Shown: positions 43,191 through 53,100 of the stretch, piece by piece | How positions within the stretch are numbered: the stretch's first letter is position 1 | Layout of the letters: every line of letters begins with the position of its first letter | NCBI GenBank assembly: GCA_021804965.1 | Contig: JAJZGG010000006.1 | Location: 12,038-69,463 of the forward strand | Origin: Acidobacteriota bacterium | GTDB lineage: Bacteria; Acidobacteriota; Terriglobia; Terriglobales; Acidobacteriaceae | Length of the DNA stretch: 57,426 bases | Reading direction: 5' to 3' | Notes under the pieces: model-generated | The model's input: only the letters and a program-made list of their open reading frames with translations | The model's database searches: none | What the model was told of the DNA's origin: nothing | Translations under genes and position numbers: made by a program

Positions 43191-45569
43191 ATGAGACGCG
43201 ATGCGCAGGGCGAAGGCCTGTCCGCGAAGCCGGACTGGATGCCGGACGCGAAGCCGGAGCGCATTGCAGTGCGCATCCGCGGGCTGGTGCAGGGCGTGGG
43301 CTTTCGTCCGTTTGTGTATCGGCTGGCGCAGGAAGAGCGGCTGAGCGGATGGGTGAGCAACGACAGCGATGGCGTGCTGGCGGAGATGGAGGGTGCCGAC
43401 GATGCCCTGCACCGCTGCCTGGAGCGGATACGCACGGAGGCTCCGCCGCTGGCGCAGATAGAGGCCGTGGAGTGGGTGGCGACGGATGTGCGCGGCGAAG
43501 AGGGATTTGCCATTCGTGCCAGCGTGGAGTCCGGGACGGTGCGCACGGGGATTCCTGCCGATGCGGCGATGTGCGACGACTGCCGGCGGGAGCTGCTGGA
43601 TCCGGAGGACCGGCGCTATCGCTATCCGTTTTTGAACTGCACGAACTGCGGGCCGCGATTCACGATTACGCGGCATATTCCCTATGACCGTCCGCAGACG
43701 TCGATGGCGGCGTTTCGGATGTGTGCGCGGTGCCAGGAAGAGTACGAGACGCCGACGGATCGGCGCTTCCATGCGCAGCCGAATGCCTGCCCGGAGTGCG
43801 GGCCGCATCTGCAATTCGTAGACAGCGATGGCAGGGAGACGGACGGCGATGAGGCGGCACTGCAGGCGACGATTGCCTGCCTGAAGGCCGGAGGGATTGT
43901 GGCCATCAAGGGGCTGGGCGGATTTCATCTCGCTGTGGATGCGGGCAACGAGGCGGCGGTGAGCCGGTTGCGGCAGCGGAAACACCGCGCGGCCAAGCCG
44001 CTGGCGATCCTGGTGGCCGATGTGGAGACGGCGCGGACGATCTGCGCGATGGATGCCGCAGAAGAGGCACTGCTGCAGGCGGTGGAGCGGCCGATTGTGC
44101 TGCTGCGCAGGCAGGCTGAATGCAGGCTGACTGTGGCGGCGAGCGTGGCGCCGAGCGTGCCCTGGCTGGGGGTGTTTCTGCCGTATACGCCGCTGCATGC
44201 GCTGCTGTTTGCCGGCAGCGGACTGGAGGCGCTGGTGATGACGAGCGCCAACCTCTCCGAGGAGCCGATCTGCATTGGAAACGAGGAGGCTGGCAGACGG
44301 CTGCGCGGGATTGCGGATGCGTTTCTGTTCCATGACCGGGAGATTCTGCAGCGATGCGACGACTCGGTGGTGGCGGTGGTGGCGGGCAGAGCGCAGTTTC
44401 TGCGGCGGGCGCGAGGGTATGTTCCGCGGGCGGTGCGGCTGCCGGATGGCGGCAGTGCCGGATGCGTGCTGGCAGTGGGCGGACAGATGAAAGCAACGCT
44501 GACGCTGACCAAGGACGGGAAGGCGTATGCGAGCCAGCATATCGGCGAGATGGATTCGCCGCAGTCGCTGGATTTTTTTCTGGAGGCGCTGGAGCATCTG
44601 CAGCGCACGTTTGCGATGGAGCCGGAGGTGGTGGCGCATGACCTGCATCCGGAGTACACGTCGACGCTGTGGGCTGCTGCGTTTGCGCGAAGCCATTCCC
44701 TGCCCCGGATCGGAGTGCAGCACCACCATGCGCACCTGGCCGGATGTCTGGCTGAGCACGGACGCAGCGAACGGGCGCTGGGACTGGCGCTGGATGGAAC
44801 CGGATATGGGAGCGATGGCAGCGTGTGGGGCGGCGAGCTGCTGGAGTTTGACCTGCAGGGATTCACGCGGCGGGGACATTTGCAACCGATGCCGATGCCG
44901 GGCTCGGAGATGGCAATTCGCGAGCCGTGGCGAATGGCGCTGGGCGGGCTGGCAACGCGGGCAGAGGCCGATGCTCTGCGGCGATGCGGGCTGCTGAAGC
45001 CGCAGGGTGAACGGCTGCTGGCACAGATTGCGGCCGGGCGGTCGGGGCCATGGACGTCGAGCCTGGGACGGCTGTTTGATGCAGTGGCTGCGGTGGCGAT
45101 GGGGCGACACAGGGTGGAGTATGAGGCGCAGGCTGCGGTGGAACTGGAGGCGGTGGCGGATGTGTGGGGGAAGGACTGCTATCCGACGGTGCTGCAGCGG
45201 GCCAAGAGCGACGGAACAATTGTGCTGGACGGTGGCGCGCTGCTGGAGGCAGTGCTGGCGGACAGACTGGCCGGGGTGAGCGCGGCGGTGATGGCGACGC
45301 GATTCCATCGCTGGGTGGTGGAGGGGTTTGCGGAGATGGTGCGGGATACGAAGGAGCGGAGCGGATTGCGGCTGGTGTGCCTGTCGGGCGGATGCCTGCA
45401 CAATCGGCTGCTGACGGCGTGGATGGTGGAGCGACTGCAGGCGATGGGCTGCGAGGTGCTGGTGCCGCAGCAGACCAGTCCGGGGGATGGTGGACTGAGC
45501 TATGGGCAGGCGGTGGTTGCCAGCAGTGTTGCCCGTCGCGAGGGGATGCAGCCACACAGGATGGGGTGA
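43191..45569 (+). CDS. hypF: Hydrogenase maturation carbamoyltransferase HypF
   Basis: 792 residues, normal length. Domains in order: acylphosphatase (about 22-112; VRIRGLVQGVGFRPFVYRLA), two C-x2-C-x18-C-x2-C zinc fingers (CDDC, CTNC, CARC, CPEC, about 127-205), YrdC-like (IVAIKGLGGFHLAVDAGNEA, about 230-420) and the Kae1-like carbamoyltransferase (VQHHHAHLAGCLAEHG, LDGTGYGSDGSVWGGEL, CLSGGCLHNRLL). It makes thiocarboxamide on HypE from carbamoyl phosphate. Its stop codon overlaps the palindrome in front of hyaA. Confidence 0.96.
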   Translation: MRRDAQGEGLSAKPDWMPDAKPERIAVRIRGLVQGVGFRPFVYRLAQEERLSGWVSNDSDGVLAEMEGADDALHRCLERIRTEAPPLAQIEAVEWVATDVRGEEGFAIRASVESGTVRTGIPADAAMCDDCRRELLDPEDRRYRYPFLNCTNCGPRFTITRHIPYDRPQTSMAAFRMCARCQEEYETPTDRRFHAQPNACPECGPHLQFVDSDGRETDGDEAALQATIACLKAGGIVAIKGLGGFHLAVDAGNEAAVSRLRQRKHRAAKPLAILVADVETARTICAMDAAEEALLQAVERPIVLLRRQAECRLTVAASVAPSVPWLGVFLPYTPLHALLFAGSGLEALVMTSANLSEEPICIGNEEAGRRLRGIADAFLFHDREILQRCDDSVVAVVAGRAQFLRRARGYVPRAVRLPDGGSAGCVLAVGGQMKATLTLTKDGKAYASQHIGEMDSPQSLDFFLEALEHLQRTFAMEPEVVAHDLHPEYTSTLWAAAFARSHSLPRIGVQHHHAHLAGCLAEHGRSERALGLALDGTGYGSDGSVWGGELLEFDLQGFTRRGHLQPMPMPGSEMAIREPWRMALGGLATRAEADALRRCGLLKPQGERLLAQIAAGRSGPWTSSLGRLFDAVAAVAMGRHRVEYEAQAAVELEAVADVWGKDCYPTVLQRAKSDGTIVLDGGALLEAVLADRLAGVSAAVMATRFHRWVVEGFAEMVRDTKERSGLRLVCLSGGCLHNRLLTAWMVERLQAMGCEVLVPQQTSPGDGGLSYGQAVVASSVARREGMQPHRMG

Positions 45570-45579
45570 TGCGTGTCAC
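45566..45579. promoter_or_regulatory. CRP/FNR-like palindrome upstream of hyaA
   Basis: GTGATGCGTGTCAC, core GTGA-N6-TCAC, overlapping the hypF stop and ending 106 bases before the hyaA ATG. It lies in the only sizeable gap (116 bases) of the hyp-hya locus, which suggests a separate promoter for the structural genes. Confidence 0.6.
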
Positions 45580-45685
45580 ATCGCAGAGAGGACGGACAGG
45601 CCTACCGTAACTGCGGGTTGACTGCCGCCTGCAACGCGGTGATGAGATGCGGAAGCGGAAGAGACCAGAATCCTGAGAGGTGGGT

Positions 45686-46783
45686 ATGGGGAACGCGTCG
45701 CAATCGATATGGGGTTCCATGCAGTCGAAGGGCTACAGCCGGCGGGATTTCCTGCAGTTTTGTGCCGTGGCCGCAACCATGGCGGGGTTGGGACGCGAGG
45801 GCGTGGGCGAGGTGGTATCCGCGTTTGACCGGAAGGCCAAGCCGCCGGTGGTGTGGATGCACTTCCAGGAATGCACCTGCTGCAGCGAATCGTTTCTGCG
45901 CGCCTCCCACCCGATTGTGGCTGATGTGCTGCTGGATGTGCTGTCACTGAACTATACGGAGACGCTGCAGGCTGCGTCGGGATTCCAGGCGGAGAAGTGC
46001 CTGACCGACACGATCCAGAACAACAAGGGCAAGTACATTGTGCTGGTGGAAGGCGCGGTGCCGCTGCACGATGACGGGGTCTACTGCATGATCGGAGGCA
46101 GGACGGCGGAGTCGATTCTGCACGAGGTGGCCAAGGATGCGGCGGCGGTGATTGCCTGGGGCAGTTGCGCCTCGAATGGATGCGTGCAGGCTGCGAAGCC
46201 GAATCCGACCGGGGCAACGCCGATCCAGAAACTGGTGGATGTGCCGGTGATCAACGTGCCGGGCTGCCCGCCGATTGCCGACGTGATGATGGCCGTGGTG
46301 ACGCATCTGGTGGTGCTGGGGCAGATTCCCTCACTGGACGACCAGGGAAGGCCGAAGGAGTTCTACTCGCGGCGCGTGCATGACACCTGCTATCGGCGTG
46401 CGAACTACGATGCCGGGCTGTTTGTGGAGAGCTTTGATGACGAGAATGCGCGCAAGGGCTACTGCCTGTACAAGGTGGGATGCAAGGGCCCGGTGACGTA
46501 TAACGCGTGCTCGGTGGTGAAGTGGAATGAAGGCACGAGCTATCCGATCCAGTCCGGGCATGGGTGCATTGGATGCAGCGAGGCCGGCTTCTGGGACAAG
46601 GGACCGTTCTATCAGCATCTGCCGTCGTTCCCGGGATTCGGGATTGAGTCCACGGCGGACACGGTGGGCGCGGCGGTGGGCCTGGTGACGCTGGCCGGTG
46701 TGGCCGCGCATGCGGTGATGACCAACGTTCGCAAGAAGAAGATCATCTCCGAAGTGCATGAGGATGATCAGCCGGAAGTGTAG
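45686..46783 (+). CDS. hyaA: [NiFe] hydrogenase small subunit, O2-tolerant type
   Basis: 365 residues. Twin-arginine signal KGYSRRDFLQFCAV. The proximal-cluster cysteines are C63, C65, C66, C161, C166 and C194 (ECTCCSES, WGSCASNGC, PGCPP), equivalent to the six that hold the [4Fe-3S] cluster in E. coli Hyd-1 (C17, C19, C20, C115, C120, C149). Medial and distal cluster motifs (CYRRANYDAG, KGYCLYKVGCKGPVTYNACS, GHGCIGCSEAGFWD) are present. A C-terminal membrane helix (TVGAAVGLVTLAGVAAHAV) anchors it. ATG 45686 with GAGAGG six bases upstream is preferred to GTG 45680. Confidence 0.96.
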   Translation: MGNASQSIWGSMQSKGYSRRDFLQFCAVAATMAGLGREGVGEVVSAFDRKAKPPVVWMHFQECTCCSESFLRASHPIVADVLLDVLSLNYTETLQAASGFQAEKCLTDTIQNNKGKYIVLVEGAVPLHDDGVYCMIGGRTAESILHEVAKDAAAVIAWGSCASNGCVQAAKPNPTGATPIQKLVDVPVINVPGCPPIADVMMAVVTHLVVLGQIPSLDDQGRPKEFYSRRVHDTCYRRANYDAGLFVESFDDENARKGYCLYKVGCKGPVTYNACSVVKWNEGTSYPIQSGHGCIGCSEAGFWDKGPFYQHLPSFPGFGIESTADTVGAAVGLVTLAGVAAHAVMTNVRKKKIISEVHEDDQPEV

Positions 46784-46810
46784 CAACGGGAATGGCAGGA
46801 GAGAGAGACG

Positions 46811-48526
46811 ATGGCGACGAGAATTGTGGTGGATCCGATCACGCGGATTGAAGGTCATCTGCGCATTGAGGCGACGGTGGAAAACGGGGTGATCACCGAT
46901 GCGTGGAGCGCGGGGACGATGGTTCGCGGTCTGGAAAAGATCCTGCAGGGTCGCGACCCGCGCGATGCCTGGGCAATCACCGAACGGGTGTGCGGGGTGT
47001 GCACGAGCATCCATGCGCTGGCCAGTGTGCGCGCAGTGGAGGATGCGATCGGCACCCAGGTTCCGCATACGGCAGAGCTGATCCGCAACATCATGCAGAC
47101 GACGCAGTATGTGCAGGATCATGTGGTGCATTTTTATCATCTGCATGCGCTGGACTGGGTCGATATTGTGAATGCGCTGAAGGCCGATCCGGTGAAGACG
47201 GCAGCGCTGGCGCAGTCTCTGTCCAGTTGGGACAAGAATACGCCGTCGCATTTTCTGGACGTGCAGCGGAAGATCACGACCTTTGCCAACTCCGGGATGG
47301 GGATTTTTGCGAATGGATACTGGGGGCATCCGGCGTACAAGCTGCCGCCGGAGGCGAATCTGCTGGCGGTGGCGCACTACCTGGACGCGCTGGAGTGGCA
47401 GAAGGAGATTGTGAAGATTCATGCGGTGTTTGGCGGCAAGAATCCCCATCCGAATTTTCTGGTGGGTGGGGTTCCGTGCTCGATCAACATCGAAGAGGTG
47501 AATGCGATCAACTCGGAGCGGCTGAATCTGGTGAAGTCGCTGATTGATCAGGCGGACGAGTTTGTGCATCAGGTGTATCTGCCGGATCTGCTGGCGGTGG
47601 CCAGCTTCTACAAGGACTGGGCGGGGATTGGTGGCGGGCTGACGAACTACATGAGCTATGGGGAGTTTCCGACGCAGGGATACGGGAACCCGGACAAGTT
47701 CAAGTATGCGCGCGGCGTGGTGCTGAACCGGGATCTGACGACGGTGCATCCGGTGAATCCGCGGGACTCGCAGGAGATCAAGGAGTACATTGCACACTCC
47801 TGGTACGAGTACAGCGAGGGCGAGCATGTGGGACTGCATCCGTGGGCGGGCGAGACGAACATCCAGTATGCCGGGCCGAAGCCGCCGTTTACGACGCTTG
47901 AGGGGTATGAGAAATATTCGTTCCTGAAGACTCCGCGCTGGAAGGAGCAGCCGATGGAGGTGGGTCCGCTGGCGCGGCTGATTGTGAGCTATGCGGCAGG
48001 ACACACGGACGTGCAGGAGCTGGTGAAGGACACGCTGGGACGGCTGCAGGCTCCGCAGAGTGCGCTGTTCAGCACGCTGGGACGGACGGCGGCGCGAGGA
48101 CTGGATGCGAAGCTGGCGGTGGACTGGCTGAAGGAGTTCTATGCAGAGCTGATGGAGCGGGTGAAGACGAACCAGGTCTCGACCTTCAACAACGAGAAGT
48201 GGGAGCCGTCGTCATGGCCGATGCAGGCCGAGGGCGTGGGTCTGGTGGAGGCTCCGCGCGGCGCACTGGCGCACTGGATCCGGATTCGCGATGGTCGGAT
48301 TGACAACTACCAGCTGGTGGTTCCGACGACATGGAATGGCTCGCCGCGGGACGTGAACCAGACGCGGAGCGCTTTTGAGGCTTCGCTGATCGGGACTCCG
48401 GTGAAGAACCTGGAGCAGCCGGTGGAGATCCTGCGCACGATTCATTCGTTTGATCCGTGCCTGGCGTGCGCGGTGCATTTGTATGACCCGGAAGGCCGGC
48501 ATCTGCACCAGGTGCATGTGGAGTAA
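46811..48526 (+). CDS. hyaB: [NiFe] hydrogenase large subunit
   Basis: 571 residues, carries the Ni-Fe(CN)2CO active site. L1 motif RVCGVCTSIHALAS (Cys61, Cys64) and L2 motif DPCLACAVH (Cys550, Cys553). The 15 residues after His556 are the propeptide removed by HyaD once nickel is in place. Most similar in layout to Hyd-1-like group 1d enzymes, which feed electrons to quinone through a cytochrome b. 27 bases after hyaA, with GGAGAGAG before the ATG. Confidence 0.97.
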   Translation: MATRIVVDPITRIEGHLRIEATVENGVITDAWSAGTMVRGLEKILQGRDPRDAWAITERVCGVCTSIHALASVRAVEDAIGTQVPHTAELIRNIMQTTQYVQDHVVHFYHLHALDWVDIVNALKADPVKTAALAQSLSSWDKNTPSHFLDVQRKITTFANSGMGIFANGYWGHPAYKLPPEANLLAVAHYLDALEWQKEIVKIHAVFGGKNPHPNFLVGGVPCSINIEEVNAINSERLNLVKSLIDQADEFVHQVYLPDLLAVASFYKDWAGIGGGLTNYMSYGEFPTQGYGNPDKFKYARGVVLNRDLTTVHPVNPRDSQEIKEYIAHSWYEYSEGEHVGLHPWAGETNIQYAGPKPPFTTLEGYEKYSFLKTPRWKEQPMEVGPLARLIVSYAAGHTDVQELVKDTLGRLQAPQSALFSTLGRTAARGLDAKLAVDWLKEFYAELMERVKTNQVSTFNNEKWEPSSWPMQAEGVGLVEAPRGALAHWIRIRDGRIDNYQLVVPTTWNGSPRDVNQTRSAFEASLIGTPVKNLEQPVEILRTIHSFDPCLACAVHLYDPEGRHLHQVHVE

Positions 48527-48562
48527 CGGAGACAGCGTGGAGACGGGAAAGGAGCGGGCAGG

Positions 48563-49276
48563 ATGAAATCGCAGATGGCGGCAACGCAAAGCACGGCCCA
48601 TGCCGGGCATCCGGCGGAGTATCGCCGGGTGTATGTGTGGGAGTTTCCGGTTCGCGCCTACCACTGGATCAATGCGGTGTGCATGGTGGGACTGTGCGGG
48701 ACGGGCTACCTGATCGGCGCGCCGATTCGCGTGACGACTGCCCCGGAGGCCTGGCAGCTCTACTGGTTTGGCAGCGTGCGCTTTGTTCACTTTCTGTGCG
48801 CGTTTGTGTACTTCTTCAATTTTCTGGTTCGGATCTACTGGGGGTTTGCGGGGAACCAGTATGCGAGCTGGAAGAACTTCTTTCCGTTTACGGCGGCGCA
48901 GCGGAAGGAGTTTGTGGACGTGATCAAGACGGATGTGCTGCAGGTGAAGCTGCATGGGTCGCTGTCACTGGGCCACAACAGTGTGGCTTCGCTGGTGTAC
49001 CTGATGACGTTTGTGGCCTTTGCCGTGCAGTCGATCACCGGATTTGCACTGTATTCGTCGATGAGCGCGAGCTGGTTTCCGCATCTGTTTCACTGGATTG
49101 TGCCGCTGATGGGCGGCGAGATGAATGTGCGGTATGTGCATCATCTGGTGCTGTGGTTCTTTGTGGCCTTCATCATCGTGCATGTGTATCTGTCCTTCTA
49201 TCACGACTATCTGGAGGGTCGCGGAACGATCTCCTCGATTGTGGGCGGATGGAAGTTTGAACGGGAGAAGCAGTGA
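48563..49276 (+). CDS. hyaC: Hydrogenase cytochrome b subunit
   Basis: 237 residues, four membrane helices. Typical opening YVWEFPVRAYHWINAVCMVGLCGTGYL with the first heme-ligand His, then FVHFLCAFVYFFNFLVRIYW, LGHNSVASLVYLM and YVHHLVLWFFVAFIIVHVYLSFYHD with the other ligands. It receives electrons from HyaA and reduces quinone in the inner membrane. AGGAG before the start; overlaps hyaD by four bases. Confidence 0.95.
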   Translation: MKSQMAATQSTAHAGHPAEYRRVYVWEFPVRAYHWINAVCMVGLCGTGYLIGAPIRVTTAPEAWQLYWFGSVRFVHFLCAFVYFFNFLVRIYWGFAGNQYASWKNFFPFTAAQRKEFVDVIKTDVLQVKLHGSLSLGHNSVASLVYLMTFVAFAVQSITGFALYSSMSASWFPHLFHWIVPLMGGEMNVRYVHHLVLWFFVAFIIVHVYLSFYHDYLEGRGTISSIVGGWKFEREKQ

Positions 49277-49752
49277 AGCGCGAGGGCGGAAAGACGCTGA
49301 TTCTGGGCGTGGGCAACGTGCTGATGGGCGATGAAGGTGTGGGCGTGCATGTGGTGCGGCAGGTGCAGAGCCATGCCCTGCCGGAGCATGTGGAGTGCCT
49401 GGATGGCGGGACGGGCGGATTCATCCTGCTGGAGCCGATGCAGGAGGCCGAGCGGATTGTGCTGATTGACGCCAGCGCCGATGCGCATCCGATCGGGACG
49501 ATCCGCAGGACGACGCCGCGGTTTACGCGCGACTATCCGCCGACGCTGACGGCGCACGATGTGGGCATCAAGGATCTGCTGGATGTCTTCCACCTGACGG
49601 AAGGTGAGCGCGAGATCACGCTGTATGCGATCACGATTGATCCGCTGCAGAAGATCGGGATGGAGCTGTCGCCGGAGATTGCCGCAGCGGCCGCGGAGAC
49701 GGTGCGGCAGATTGTGGACGAGGTGCAGGCCGAAGCTGCGGCAAAGGCTTGA
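49273..49752 (+). CDS. hyaD: Hydrogenase maturation endopeptidase
   Basis: 159 residues. Start GTG at 49273 within the hyaC stop (GTGA). Motifs of the HybD/HyaD family: LILGVGNVLMGDEGVGVHVV (nickel-sensing Glu/Asp in GDEG), VECLDGGTGGFILLEPM with Asp, and TAHDVGIKDLL with the conserved His-Asp. It cuts the C-terminal propeptide of HyaB. No hyaE/hyaF-like genes follow. Confidence 0.94.
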   Translation: MKREGGKTLILGVGNVLMGDEGVGVHVVRQVQSHALPEHVECLDGGTGGFILLEPMQEAERIVLIDASADAHPIGTIRRTTPRFTRDYPPTLTAHDVGIKDLLDVFHLTEGEREITLYAITIDPLQKIGMELSPEIAAAAAETVRQIVDEVQAEAAAKA

Positions 49753-49767
49753 CTGGCCTGCGGCAGA

Positions 49768-50034
49768 TTAGCCGAGAGGCGGCGCGACGGGCGGCGTGCG
49801 ACCGGCGAGAGCGCGCAGGAACTGCTGCGGCTCCATGCGATATTTGAAGGCCTTGCGACCGTTGATGAAGACGACGGGAACCTCCTCGTTGAAGCGCTGC
49901 TGGAGGACGGGATCGGTGTCGATGTCGATGAGCTGCCAGCGGAAGTTGGCGGCGGATTCCAGCTGCTGCAGCGTGTGCTTGACAACATCACAGAGATGGC
50001 AGCCCTGGCGCGTGTAGAGGATGACCTCGTGCAT
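49768..50034 (-). CDS. Glutaredoxin-like thiol-disulfide protein
   Basis: 88 residues: VILYTRQGCHLCDVVKHTLQQLE has the C-x2-C active site (Cys12, Cys15), followed by the cis-Pro block EEVPVVFINGRKAF. The CHLC variant and the size fit the DUF836/glutaredoxin-like branch. Function: thiol redox or metal handling in the cytoplasm; the partner is unknown. It is convergent with hyaD, with only 15 bases between stops, so a functional link is not implied by operon structure. The ATG at 50034 gives the natural family N-terminus. Confidence 0.8.
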   Translation of the reverse strand: MHEVILYTRQGCHLCDVVKHTLQQLESAANFRWQLIDIDTDPVLQQRFNEEVPVVFINGRKAFKYRMEPQQFLRALAGRTPPVAPPLG

Positions 50035-50065
50035 GGGAAGATTGTACGCAACCGAGACGCACAGC

Positions 50066-50099
50066 AGAAAAAAATGCGGGGCGGCACGATGGCCGCCCC
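50066..50099 (-). terminator. Terminator of the Oar-like receptor gene
   Basis: An 8 bp stem GGGGCGGC/GCCGCCCC with a 6-base loop, followed on the minus strand by GCATTTTTTTCTG. 28 bases past the receptor stop. Confidence 0.8.
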
Positions 50100-50127
50100 A
50101 ATTCCTTACCAAGGAAAGAGGTGAGGA

Positions 50128-53100
50128 TCAGAAGTTGTACTTGAGCGAAAGCTCGATGATGCGAGCGTAGCCCGCACCGGAGTACGGTGCCTTCTGGTTC
50201 TCAATGCCCCAGGCGCTCTGGTTGACGCCGAGCAGGTTGCTGTTGGTGTAGAAGGTGTGGCCGCCATCCTGCGTGCCGTACTTCAGCGTGAGGTAGTTGT
50301 TACCGCTGAAGCCCCAAAGCGAATGATTCATGAAATCAAAGGCAGAGGCACGGAGCTCGACGTTCTGATCCCCGACGATCGGGAAGATCTTGTAGAGCGT
50401 GAGGTCGGAGTCGGTGTAGATGGGACCGCTGAGATAGGGAGAGATCTGCCGTACGCCCTGGGTGCCGATGGTCGGGGCGCTGAAGCAGGCCAGATTGAGG
50501 AGTTGATGGGAAGCCGGACCACCCTTTGGATTGCAGGTGGCGACGGGCAGGATGGAGTCGGCGTCGGTGCCGAAGTAGGTACGCGAGGTGAGAGCTTCAA
50601 TGCTCTTGCCGCCGGCGTCCTGCTTTTCGATGCTGAGGCCGAGGTTCTGAGAGGAGTTGGACTGGAGGTTACCGCCGGACTGGAAGGTGGTGATGCCGGA
50701 GATGGTCCAGCCGTTGACAACAGCAGCGAGCACGGGCTGGCTGCCGCGATAGAGCTTGTCAAAGCTGTAGGCATAGGAGGCATTGAAGGCCTGGGGACGA
50801 TCGATGGCCAGAATGCCGTAGTTGCCGTGGACGGTGAAGGCATCGAGAGTGCTGCCGATGATGCCGAGGGATTTGGACCAGGTGTAGTTGAAGTCAAAGG
50901 AGGCATGACCGGCCTGTTTGAGCCAGGAGATCTGCAGTCCGTTGTAGTTGGAGTAGCCGACATGCTCGTGAACGGTGAGGGAGTTGGTTCCGTAACCGTA
51001 GCACGCACCGGAGATGTCACATCCACCGTAGGGGTAGTAGTCCTTGAGGGTGTAGGAGGCGGTGTTGTCAGGGTCGGACGGAGCCGCAGCACCGGAGATG
51101 GGATCTGCCTGGAAGAGGCCGCCAAGCGGAATCTTGTTGGCGTTGACCCACTCGGAGCCACCAATGCCGGAGCCGTCACTCTGACCGCCCATGAGCAGGT
51201 TGCTGGAGCTGTTGCCGACGTAGGCCACTTCGAGCATGGTGTTCCAGGGGAGCTGCTGATCGAAGGTGACGTTGTAGGCGTAGGTGGTGGGCATCTTGTA
51301 GTCGTTGTAATCGACGGCGGTGATGCTGCCGGCCGGCGCAGGATAGGATGCGCCCTTCTGCTGGGCGATCTGGTTGAGGGTGATGGCCTGTCCGCCGGGC
51401 GAGTTGTAGATCTGCATGTTCTGGGAGGTGCTGAGGGCACCTGCGTAGTCATTGAACTGGTCGTTCCAGACGTATTTGCCCCATCCGCCACGGAGGATGC
51501 TGCGTCCCTGACCGAAGAGGTCATAGGAGAAGCCGACGCGCGGGCTGGTGAAGGCAATGTGGTCCGGCGAGCCCGAGTTGGGAATGCCGGGATCGATGCC
51601 CTTCCAGCGAACGCCCGGGTACTCGACGACCATGGCCTTGGCTGCTGCATTTTCCGCAACGTCGGAGGCATAGAGCTGGGGCAGCCAGACGGCGAGTCCG
51701 GTTCCCTGGCGGTCATACCAGCGACCGACATGATCGAAGCGGATGCCGGCGTTGACGATCAGTCGCGAGTTGAGCTGCCAGCTGTCCATCATGTAGAAGG
51801 AGTTGGTGCGATAGGCCATGTCCTGCACGGGAAGCGAGTTGCTCTGCGAGAAGGAGCTGGCAATGCCCATGACGAGGTTGGCGGTGGGGTTGGAGGAACC
51901 GATGAGCGTGGAGGCAGGCAGTGTGCTGCCGTTGACGCCATTGGGAAGCGGCTGGCTGGCAAAGCTCAACTGGCCGTTGGGGAAGGCATAGGAGCCCTGC
52001 AGGTTGCCGACCAGTTCGGTGAAGACACCGAGCTTGAAGGTGTGTGAGCGCCAGACCTTGGTGAAGTTGTCCGCGAAGGAGGGAATGGCCTTCTTGGAGG
52101 GATAGTTGCCGCTGGCGGTAAAGAAGGCCGGCTGGGAGATGTCCGGGAAGCTCTGCGCACCGGCTGCGTTGAGCGAAGGGACGACCTGCGATGCCGTGTT
52201 GTAGACGGTGGCGTAGGGGTAGCCGAGCGCGGTTTTGGTGATGGCTGCAAGATTGGTGGGAGCGATGGTGCCGTTGGCCCATCCCCAGCCGAAGATGAAC
52301 TCGTTGGTCATGGTCGGGCTGAGCACGTTGACCATGTTGAAGGTGGCCACGCGGGAGGTTTCCGGCTGAAGGAGATTTCCGCCGGGGTAGGCAACGTCAT
52401 AGGCCGGGTTGTAATAGACGTGTCCGACGGTGACGTAGGTGGTTTTTGCCTGCTGGAAGGTGGCAAAGATTTTGTTGTTGTCGTTGATGTTGTAATCAAC
52501 GCGTCCGCGCCAGATGTAGCCGTTCTGCTGATTGGTGATGTTCTGGAGGTAGTTGTAACCGCCGGGCGTGGAGAGCGGGTTGGCGTTTGCAGCCGGGAAC
52601 ATCTTCATGATGGCAGCCGCACCCTGGTCGAGATACTGGGAGGGGATGACGCCGCCGGAGATGGGCGTGCCGTCCGGCGCAGTGGCTCCCTGAAGGTTGT
52701 TACACCAGTTGGTGGCGTTGGCCGAGAAGCCGTTGGGGCAGAGTGCGGAGTTGCCGGCACCGCTGGGGGTGAAGTTGCCGGCCATCATGCCGGCGCTGGG
52801 GATGTAGGACTCCAGCGGAGTGCCGGCGGGCAGGGTCTGCTTGTAGTACTCGTAACCACCCCAGAAGAGCAGCTTGCGGCTCTTGTTGAAGTCGGTGTGG
52901 GGGATGAGCACGGGACCGCCGATGTTGCCGCCGGGGTAGTAGTACTCACCCTGCTGGCGGGGAATGCCGGAGTTGTTATTGAGCCAGGTGTTGGAGTTGA
53001 GCACCTGGTTGCGCGCATAGAAGTAGGCCTCGCCGTGGAACTGGCTGGTGCCGCTCTTGCTGGTGGCATTGATGACGACCGGGCCGTTGGGCGCGTCGGC

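Noticed and set aside
42837-45557. A 906-codon open frame antisense to hypB/hypF
   Set aside because: His/Arg/Gln-rich composition typical of a shadow frame; HypF is unmistakable on the other strand.
45686-48526. Assignment to the high-affinity group 1h hydrogenase common in Acidobacteriota
   Set aside because: The small subunit has the Tat signal, C-terminal anchor and six-cysteine proximal site of Hyd-1-like enzymes, and a hyaC-type cytochrome b follows.
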